Part shown: piece by piece, positions 1-6,198 of the stretch | Numbering within the stretch: the stretch's first letter is position 1 | Layout: every line of letters begins with the position of its first letter | From: Phycisphaerae bacterium | Lineage (GTDB): Bacteria > Planctomycetota > Phycisphaerae > Phycisphaerales > UBA1924 | DNA length: 64,000 nucleotides | Direction of reading: 5' to 3' | Assembly (NCBI GenBank): GCA_030432255.1 | Contig: JAUIHS010000002.1 | Coordinates: 1-64,000, forward strand | Translations under genes and position numbers: made by a program | The notes under the pieces: model-generated | The model's input: the letters and a program-made list of their open reading frames with translations, nothing else | Told to the model about the DNA's origin: nothing | Database searches by the model: none

Positions 1-9
1 GCGGCATCC

Positions 10-28
10 GGCCTCCATTCCGGAGGCC
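10..28. repeat. Short perfect inverted repeat near the left edge
   Basis: Seven-base arms GGCCTCC and GGAGGCC enclose the loop ATTCC. A further GGCCTCCAT copy follows at about 37-45. There is no T-tract, so termination is only possible. Bases 29-112 hold no recognisable gene. Confidence 0.4.
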
Positions 29-112
29 AAGTCCGTGGCCTCCATAGAATGGACACCATCGCCGAAGAGTCGGGGGGGCGCAACCCGTTCATGCGCCGAA
101 AATTGAGAGCCG

Positions 113-364
113 TCAGACACGACCTAGCTCGTCGATCACATGGACTTTGAATGACGCTTCGGCAATGAGTCCAAGCACGCCTCTCCGAGATAGGTCCGAA
201 GCTCGCGAGATCGCCTCAAGGATAACTTCCGCGGGTGCACCAAAGTTCTGCTCTAATTCATGAATGGGATAACGATCGCGCAACCACGCAAGCAGCTCCC
301 GCTGCTCAGCCGGGGGCCGCCTATCGATGAGTGACTTGATCTCGTCGAGAGAGTTCGGGACCAT
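113..364 (-). CDS. Short protein divergent from a DNA methyltransferase; possible N-terminal remnant of a restriction endonuclease
   Basis: An 83-residue frame starting [12 protein letters not shown] and ending at a TGA at 113. It is acidic and helical in character, with the run [19 protein letters not shown]. It sits head-to-head with the methyltransferase at 439, the usual place for a cognate endonuclease. From memory, this N-terminal style introduces longer restriction-endonuclease-like proteins next to such methyltransferases. Here the frame stops before any catalytic core, and the sequence beyond the stop shows no convincing continuation. It is therefore probably truncated. A longer start at 445 is possible. 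Family assignment is an inference from context and impression, not from catalytic motifs. Confidence 0.4.
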   Translation of the reverse strand: MVPNSLDEIKSLIDRRPPAEQRELLAWLRDRYPIHELEQNFGAPAEVILEAISRASDLSRRGVLGLIAEASFKVHVIDELGRV

Positions 365-438
365 GGGATCACTGGCTAGGGACTGGAGCACTGCAGAGCC
401 CGTGGGTACGCCCCATGGCCTACGAGAGCATATCGCAC

Positions 439-1488
439 ATGGCAACTCAACAACAGTTTGGATTCACCACCCCCACCAAGCCCCACCCGCTAGATGCCTT
501 CAGCCTTGACGGGGTGTATCGGACCAATTGGGGCGGGGCGGTCCACGCTGATTCGCTGGAAGTGCTTCGATCCCTTCCAGATGACTCGATCGATCTCGTG
601 GTTACTTCACCGCCGTACGCGCTCCACTTCAAGAAGGAATACGGAAACGCGAATCAAGAAGAGTACATTGAGTGGCTGTTGCCATTCGCCAGAGAAATCC
701 GACGGGTGCTCTTGGACACAGGGAGTTTCGTCCTAAACGTCGGCGGTGCTTGGGTACCGGGAAAGCCGACTCGGTCCATTTATACGTACAAGCTGCTAGT
801 TGCACTCGTTGAAGATGTAGGACTTGAACTGGCCCAGGAGTTCTTCTGGTACAATCCAGCAAAGATGCCCGTACCGGCTGAGTGGGTGACCGTTCGTCGC
901 ATCCGGGTAAAAGACTCAGTCGAGTTCGTCTGGTGGTTTAGCAAGACCCCGTTCCCGAAGGCGACGAACAGGGCGGTGCTGCGGCCATACAGTAAAGACA
1001 TGATCCGCTTGAACAAGAAGGGGCTACAAGCGACGAAGCGGCCCGCAGGCCATGTCATCAATGAAAGCTTTGCAAACACTGAGAACGGTGGTTCGATCCC
1101 GCCCAACGTTCTCGACGAGGACACTCCAACCGACCTCCTAAAGTTTGGGAACAACGCCGCGAACGATCCCTATACAAGACGATGCAAGGAAGCCGGTGTC
1201 AAGATTCACCCGGCTCGGTTTCCTGCGATTCTCCCTGAGTTCTTCATCAAGATGCTAACGGACCCTGAGGATGTGGTGATTGATCCGTTTGCCGGCTCCA
1301 ACACGACGGGCATGGTTGCGGAAGGGCTCGATCGACGCTGGATCGGGATTGACATGGAGGCAAGCTATCTTGAAGCGAGTAGGTTTCGCTTTGACGACTT
1401 CGACGGCCGCGGACCTTCGGAGGTTGAGGTGACCGTATCGAAGAACAAGACGAAGCGACGAAGAGAATCGTCCCGCGCCAAAGGGTGA
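439..1488 (+). CDS. Beta-class site-specific DNA methyltransferase (N4-cytosine/N6-adenine type)
   Basis: A 349-residue SAM-dependent DNA methyltransferase. Catalytic motif IV, TSPPY, lies at about residues 56-60. The SAM-binding motif [11 protein letters not shown], lies near residue 282, after the catalytic motif. That motif order defines the beta class, and the SPPY form is most common in N4-cytosine enzymes. The start at 439 is preferred over 415 because GAGAG lies about 10 nt upstream. It belongs to the integrated element and faces a short divergent frame that may be its endonuclease remnant, so it may now be an orphan methylase. The C-terminus is rich in Lys and Arg. The recognition site cannot be read from the sequence. 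Confidence 0.88.
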   Translation: MATQQQFGFTTPTKPHPLDAFSLDGVYRTNWGGAVHADSLEVLRSLPDDSIDLVVTSPPYALHFKKEYGNANQEEYIEWLLPFAREIRRVLLDTGSFVLNVGGAWVPGKPTRSIYTYKLLVALVEDVGLELAQEFFWYNPAKMPVPAEWVTVRRIRVKDSVEFVWWFSKTPFPKATNRAVLRPYSKDMIRLNKKGLQATKRPAGHVINESFANTENGGSIPPNVLDEDTPTDLLKFGNNAANDPYTRRCKEAGVKIHPARFPAILPEFFIKMLTDPEDVVIDPFAGSNTTGMVAEGLDRRWIGIDMEASYLEASRFRFDDFDGRGPSEVEVTVSKNKTKRRRESSRAKG

Positions 1489-1619
1489 CCTTCCGCTGTC
1501 CCCAATTGACATCTGGGTCCGATCGTTCCTCGCTGCTACCTCGCCCGTGCGCGGCGCTGGGGGCAACGACGTCTGCCTTGGGCGGGCAGCGCGCGACAAT
1601 TCTCCACAACGCGCAGAGA

Positions 1620-1649
1620 GGTATGGGTAGAAGGAGACCTACCCATGCC
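1620..1649. repeat. Hairpin in a 379-bp gene-poor gap
   Basis: Arms GGTATGGGTAG and CTACCCATGCC form an 11-bp stem with one mismatch around the loop AAGGAGAC. There is no T-tract. It lies between the methyltransferase stop (1488) and the next gene (1868). I see no supportable gene in the rest of 1489-1867; the short frames there lack coding character. Confidence 0.45.
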
Positions 1650-1867
1650 CCGGACACGGACGTCCCCCGTTGCGCCCCAGCCTGAGCGCCAACCCCGTCA
1701 TCGACGCCCTGGCTGCGGGGTTCCGGTTGCTGGCCGCGAGTCGCGTCAATCCTCCAGAATCACGCCCCCATGGCCTTGATCCCGGCGACGAGATCCCGGC
1801 TTGATAACTCGACCGATCCAGGCTCGTTTCCCACTTGTGCCCTCACTGAGATTAGACTCCTGACCAA

Positions 1868-2776
1868 ATGACCAACTACAACGTGCAGTTCACAACGCAG
1901 GATGTGATCGAACTTCTCCGTCGGATTCCGGAGAGATGGGAACCGCTTGACCGCGACTCTCTCACGGCGATTGAGGCCCATGTGCTGCAGAGATTGATCG
2001 CCGCGGGCATGGTCGAGAAGCGTGGGCGCTTGAGCGTGGGTTTCGCCGGACACATAGAGCATCGTGAATTCGAGTTCATCGCAACTGGTGAGAACGGCTT
2101 TGTCCAGGCTCTCTCAGCTCTGATCAGCGATATGTGGGCACGCTTCAGCGAAGAGTATGAGGAGTGGAAGCGAGGGCCTGCAGCCGAGCAGTCACCCTTC
2201 CATGTCACACTGTCGCAAGGATCAGAGGCATGGCGCCTGACGACCTGTGGCATCCTTGCCCGCGATGAGTCTCGAGATCCAATCGCCGCAATGAATGCAG
2301 CCGCTTTTGTGGCTCGGATTGGTCCCTATCTGTTGCGGGAGCCCGTGCCCGGTGCCGGTAGTGGCCACTTTGTCCGGGACGCCAGCCCTTCTGGGTCGCG
2401 AAGTCCGTCAAGAGTCGTGGTTGAGTCGCTGCCAGCTGACTTTCAAGAGATGGTGAAGAACGCCATTTCGGAGGCGGTGCCTCCAGAAGGCTCGACTTTC
2501 GGGAAGTCGGTTCACAAGCCGGACGGCTGGACCCAGCATGAACTGCTGGAGCAAGCAGGGACGAGAGCGGAGATGAGCGATACCACATTCGCGCGCATCA
2601 GGGTGGCCGCCAAGGTGAAGCCATCTCCATCCGGGGGTGCCGGGGCCACACGGCGCTATTCTCAGAGTGAACTCCGGAAACTGATCTCAGCTGTGAAAGC
2701 GGGTACGTTCCGCAACCGAATCGAGGTTGCGGCCGCCTGGTCGGAGCTCCTTGACGACCCATCGTGCATCGATTGA
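1868..2776 (+). CDS. Hypothetical protein of the integrated element
   Basis: A 302-residue soluble protein with no signal peptide or membrane segment. The N-terminal half (FTTQDVIELLRRIPERWEPLD, then an Ala/Leu-rich helix) looks like a small winged-helix region, and the C-terminal 80 residues contain two more helical stretches separated by a Ser/Pro/Gly-rich linker (about residues 170-185). I do not recognise a named family. It precedes the iteron/palindrome site and the small DNA-binding genes of the replication module, so a regulatory or accessory replication role is possible. No strong Shine-Dalgarno precedes the ATG. Confidence 0.6.
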   Translation: MTNYNVQFTTQDVIELLRRIPERWEPLDRDSLTAIEAHVLQRLIAAGMVEKRGRLSVGFAGHIEHREFEFIATGENGFVQALSALISDMWARFSEEYEEWKRGPAAEQSPFHVTLSQGSEAWRLTTCGILARDESRDPIAAMNAAAFVARIGPYLLREPVPGAGSGHFVRDASPSGSRSPSRVVVESLPADFQEMVKNAISEAVPPEGSTFGKSVHKPDGWTQHELLEQAGTRAEMSDTTFARIRVAAKVKPSPSGGAGATRRYSQSELRKLISAVKAGTFRNRIEVAAAWSELLDDPSCID

Positions 2777-2784
2777 GTCTTAAA

Positions 2785-2835
2785 TGAGTCCCCAATGAGT
2801 CCCCAGTGGTGGGCGCGCCCACCACTGAGTCCCCA
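2785..2835. repeat. Three TGAGTCCCCA direct repeats around a perfect 20-bp palindrome
   Basis: TGAGTCCCCA occurs at 2785-2794, 2796-2805 and 2826-2835. Copies two and three directly flank the palindrome GTGGTGGGCGCGCCCACCAC at 2806-2825. A weaker TGAGTCT lies at about 2774, over the upstream stop codon. This arrangement fits a regulator operator, an iteron-type replication origin or a relaxase site for the element; the sequence cannot decide between them. The following operon of DNA-binding, primase and ATPase genes favours a replication or control role. Confidence 0.7.
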
Positions 2836-2886
2836 CTTGCTCCCAGGTGGTCGACAACGATTGATCTGCGCCGATCATTGGGCGTA

Positions 2887-3102
2887 ATGACCAATCAACC
2901 ACAAGTCGTCACGCTCGACAAACTCGCCAAGAGACTTCGCCTTTCGAAGCGGTGGCTCCGCACCGAGGCGATCGCCGGGCGTATCCCCTCCCTGAGGATC
3001 GGAAGCCGCCGCATCTTCAATCCTGATGCGGTCGAAGCCGCCATCGCTGAACGGGCCGCCGACCCAGACGCGGATTGCAATCGGTGGGGGGTGCAGCCAT
3101 GA
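2887..3102 (+). CDS. Small DNA-binding protein, excisionase/MerR-like helix-turn-helix
   Basis: A 71-residue protein starting MTNQPQVVTLDKLAKRLRL. It carries an HTH_17-like segment: LAKRLRLSKRWLRTEAIAG, then a Pro-Ser-Leu-Arg-Ile-Gly wing and a C-terminal helix (PDAVEAAIAERA). Proteins of this shape serve as excisionases or element repressors. The start at 2887 puts the conserved HTH at the N-terminus; an in-frame start at 2806 would translate across the palindrome and is less likely. Its stop overlaps the next ATG (ATGA, 3099-3102), so the two are co-translated. Confidence 0.72.
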   Translation: MTNQPQVVTLDKLAKRLRLSKRWLRTEAIAGRIPSLRIGSRRIFNPDAVEAAIAERAADPDADCNRWGVQP

Positions 3103-3299
3103 ACCACCGGCGCCCTCCCGCATCATCTGAAGACGATCGACTTCTCAGTGCCCGCGACGCCGCGGCGATCCTGGGGATCTGTACGCGCCAGATCTGGAAG
3201 CTCCGGGCAACCGGTGCCCTGCCCGCGACACGAATAGGTCGCTCCACTCGCTTTCGGATGTCCGACCTACAGCGGCTTGTCAAGGAGGGGGCCAAGTGA
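3099..3299 (+). CDS. AlpA/excisionase-like helix-turn-helix protein
   Basis: A 66-residue protein with the typical excisionase sequence LLSARDAAAILGICTRQIWKL, followed by a Leu-Pro-Ala wing and RFRMSDLQRLV. It is a second, shorter HTH_17-family protein in tandem with the gene before it. Such AlpA-like factors control excision or expression of integrated elements. The start at 3099 overlaps the preceding stop, and its own stop overlaps the GTG of the next gene (3296-3299). G-rich sequence just upstream of 3099 could serve as a ribosome-binding site. Confidence 0.8.
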   Translation: MNHRRPPASSEDDRLLSARDAAAILGICTRQIWKLRATGALPATRIGRSTRFRMSDLQRLVKEGAK

Positions 3300-4228
3300 C
3301 CGAGCCACGGACACAGGGAACTGGTCATTGGCGAAGAGTCTCCGCCGAATCGCCCTGTCCGATCTGCGGACGCCCGGATTGGTGCGGCGTCCTCGGTACG
3401 CCGGGCTCACCGGAACTCGTGGTGTGCATGCGGGTCGAGACCGGTGCGACGCAGATGGCTCGGAACGGAGGCTGGCTGCACGTACTCAAGCAGCGCGGCC
3501 CGTCGTCCCACCGTCGGGTAGCCACGCTCAGGGTCGGACGACCGCGACTCGCCGAGACGCTGGAGAAACGCGTTCTCCATTGGCAGGCTGTTACGCCGCC
3601 GGAGAGACTGGACGAACTTGCGAGCCAGCTTGGTGTCGCCCCGGCCGGTCTCGCCGCATTGGGGACGTGCCTGGTGTCACGCGCTGAACTTCGCCGTCTG
3701 AAGACCGAGTGCCGGGCCCCGGATGCGTGGGCGTTCCCGATGCGTGACCCGGCAGGGAGCATCGTCGGCGTTCGTCTCCGGTCAGAGTCCGGCTACAAGT
3801 GGAGCATTCGTGGTTCGCGACAAGGGCTCTTCACCGCTGACTGTGTAGACATCTCCCGCGAGCCCTTAATCATCGGTGAAGGACCGACGGATACCGCGGC
3901 GCTCCTCGGCGTGGGTGTCACTGCAATCGGCCGCCCGAGTTGTCTCGGAGCGGTTGCGGAGACCATCACTTTCGCCAGGCGGCACAGCATCAAATCAATC
4001 ATCGTGCTGAGTGATGGCGATGATCCAGGACGCCGCGGCGCTCTGATCCTGGCACGACGACTTGGTGCCCAATGCCTCGATGTACGAATCGCGCTGCCAC
4101 CGTGCCGCTGCAAGGATGCGCGCGAGTGGATCGCGTCAGGCGCCGATTCGTGCGATGTGATCCAGACACTGGATGCGACCGCTGTCCGGATCGAGTTCCA
4201 GCTCACGCCGAACGGAGCGATGTCATGA
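3296..4228 (+). CDS. Primase-like protein with zinc ribbon and TOPRIM domain
   Basis: A 310-residue protein. The N-terminus has a zinc-ribbon-like cluster CPICGRPDWC (about residues 21-30) with another Cys near residue 44. The C-terminal half is a TOPRIM-type domain with the acidic motif IGEGPTDTAAL and a later SDGDDPGRRGA. This layout matches DnaG-like and phage-type primases of mobile elements. The GTG start at 3296 follows a strong AAGGAGG and overlaps the previous stop; the 3' end overlaps the ATG of the ATPase at 4225. The four genes 2887-6102 are thus translationally coupled. It probably primes replication of the excised element. Confidence 0.78.
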   Translation: MTEPRTQGTGHWRRVSAESPCPICGRPDWCGVLGTPGSPELVVCMRVETGATQMARNGGWLHVLKQRGPSSHRRVATLRVGRPRLAETLEKRVLHWQAVTPPERLDELASQLGVAPAGLAALGTCLVSRAELRRLKTECRAPDAWAFPMRDPAGSIVGVRLRSESGYKWSIRGSRQGLFTADCVDISREPLIIGEGPTDTAALLGVGVTAIGRPSCLGAVAETITFARRHSIKSIIVLSDGDDPGRRGALILARRLGAQCLDVRIALPPCRCKDAREWIASGADSCDVIQTLDATAVRIEFQLTPNGAMS

Positions 4229-6102
4229 ACGACACCACGCGCAACGCAGACCTACAGATGAATGACGACCTCTCGGATGATGGGGAAGCGACGTTCGAAA
4301 TCAACTGGATCCCACCTCGCGGCAAGGCCACGACCGGGACACTGGTCGTCCACTTCGAGGATGAGTCGTTCACCGAGCGATTGACCATCATGAACTCGGG
4401 CCGACGCCAGCACTTCATTGACAGCGTCCTGCAAAAGTGGCCGGGCCTCGAATCGTCGAGGCAGAGCATCGTGCAGCGGCTTGATGAGTTTGCAGCAGGC
4501 GACGCGAATCGGCAGGAAAGTGCCGTCGAGTCCGATTCGCCGGACAGCATTGCGACCCGGCTTGTGGATGGCATCATAGAAGCGGGTGCCGAGCTCTTCC
4601 GAGACGAAGACGGGGGTGCCGATGCACGGGCGTTCGTGTCACTGATGCAGGATGACGTACGCGAGACCCGTCTTCTGCGGTCCCTCGAGTCCCGGCGCTG
4701 GATTGCGAAGTTCTGTCACGATACGGAGGGGATCGCGCCGCCCGCGCAGTCGTTGACAGATACCGTGTGCGCCCTCGAGAGTCGTGCGCTCTTTGGGGGG
4801 GTCGCGCACCCCGTTGGGATTCGCCTGGCCGCATGCAATGATGACATCTGGCTCGATCTGGCGGATCCGACCTGGCGGGTCGTCAGGATCTCACGAGAAG
4901 GGTGGCAAGTTCTCGAGGCGGTCGATTGTCCGGTTCGATTCATTCGGCGCCGCGGGATGCGCGGGCTTCCGGCTCCAAAGCCGGGAGGTTCACTTGAGGA
5001 ACTGCGCAGGTTCGTGAATCTCGATGCCGAGTCTGACTGGCATCTTCTGCTCGGGTTCGTTGTGGGATTGGCATCGCCGAGCGGACCGTACCCGATCCTC
5101 GAACTCAGTGGCGAGCCCGGATCAGCCAAGAGCACGACCGCGAGATTCATCCGTCAACTGATCGATCCGAACGTCGCCGGCCTGCGAGCCCAGCCACGGG
5201 AGGAGCGTGACCTGGTCATTGCGGCGAGCAATGGATACGTCATCGTTCTTGACAATCTGTCGCGCATGCCGGGGTGGCTCTCAGATACGCTCTGTCGCTT
5301 GGCAACCGGCGGCGGCTTCGCCACCCGACAGCTCTATACCGACGATGATGAAGTGATCTTCAATATCTGTCGTTCCGTCATCCTGACGGGCGTCGGGCAC
5401 GTGGCGGACAAGTCCGATCTCATTGATCGATCGATTCGAATCACGCTCCAGCCCATCCCGGAGAATGAACGGCGGGCGGAACGAGAAATCACCAGTGCGT
5501 TCGAGGGCGCACACCCGCGGTTGCTCGGGGCGCTCCTCGATGCGACGTGCTGCGCTCTCCGAGGGCTGGACTCCGTCGTGCTGGAGAAGCTCCCCCGCAT
5601 GGCCGATTGGGCGAAATGGGTCACCGCAGCCGAGCCGGCCCTCGGTCTTCCGAGTGGGACGATCCTCAACGCATTCGACTCGGACAGAGAGCGTGCGAAC
5701 GAAGACGCCGTCGACGGATCTCCGATCGGACCAGCTCTCCTCAAATTTGTGGAACAAGAAAATGGCGAATGGACCGGTACGGCAACACAGTTGCTCGAAT
5801 CACTGAATGCACTCGAGGTGCCGCATTCTCGCGAGTGGCCGGCAACGCCACGCGCCGTCGGTGGCAAACTCCGCTACATCGCCGCCAATCTGCGAGCGAT
5901 CGGGATCGTGGTGGAGTTCAATCTGGAAGGCCATAGCCGCAGTCGGATCATTCGAATCCGCCGCGAGCCTCCAATGGTTAATGAAGGTGCTGGACCGTCC
6001 GCAGAAACCATCGACATTGGGCCCCAATCGAGGCCTGCGGACGGTGCGGACGATGCGGACGGTTGTTGCGCATCTCCTCGTTACTGGGAGGCCAACGCAT
6101 GA
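4225..6102 (+). CDS. P-loop replication ATPase (plasmid/phage D5-like helicase type)
   Basis: A 625-residue protein. The central ATPase has the Walker A motif LSGEPGSAKSTTARF (about residues 294-308) and a Walker B-like run YVIVLDNLSR about 40 residues later, followed by a sensor-like SVILTGVGHV. The N-terminal 250 residues are acidic and may be a substrate- or primase-binding region; the C-terminus (ALLKFVEQENGEW to RIRRE) looks like a winged helix. Neighbouring a primase-like gene with a 4-nt overlap, it is likely the helicase or loader of the element's replication module. The ATG at 4225 overlaps the primase stop and follows GGAG; longer frames upstream are unnecessary. Confidence 0.75.
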   Translation: MNDTTRNADLQMNDDLSDDGEATFEINWIPPRGKATTGTLVVHFEDESFTERLTIMNSGRRQHFIDSVLQKWPGLESSRQSIVQRLDEFAAGDANRQESAVESDSPDSIATRLVDGIIEAGAELFRDEDGGADARAFVSLMQDDVRETRLLRSLESRRWIAKFCHDTEGIAPPAQSLTDTVCALESRALFGGVAHPVGIRLAACNDDIWLDLADPTWRVVRISREGWQVLEAVDCPVRFIRRRGMRGLPAPKPGGSLEELRRFVNLDAESDWHLLLGFVVGLASPSGPYPILELSGEPGSAKSTTARFIRQLIDPNVAGLRAQPREERDLVIAASNGYVIVLDNLSRMPGWLSDTLCRLATGGGFATRQLYTDDDEVIFNICRSVILTGVGHVADKSDLIDRSIRITLQPIPENERRAEREITSAFEGAHPRLLGALLDATCCALRGLDSVVLEKLPRMADWAKWVTAAEPALGLPSGTILNAFDSDRERANEDAVDGSPIGPALLKFVEQENGEWTGTATQLLESLNALEVPHSREWPATPRAVGGKLRYIAANLRAIGIVVEFNLEGHSRSRIIRIRREPPMVNEGAGPSAETIDIGPQSRPADGADDADGCCASPRYWEANA

Positions 6103-6198
6103 GCCGAACACTCCAGCAATCCTCGATTCTCCTCCCCGATTCACCTTGATCCACCCGTCGAGTCTTCGCCTCATGGACGACGCGAAAGGAGGCCAATG

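Noticed and set aside
1485..1685. Small plus-strand frame after the methyltransferase
   Set aside because: It has no ribosome-binding site or family character and includes the hairpin at 1620-1649.
6099..6149. A 16-residue frame overlapping the ATPase stop (ATGA)
   Set aside because: It is too short and lacks any conserved feature; it probably results from chance.
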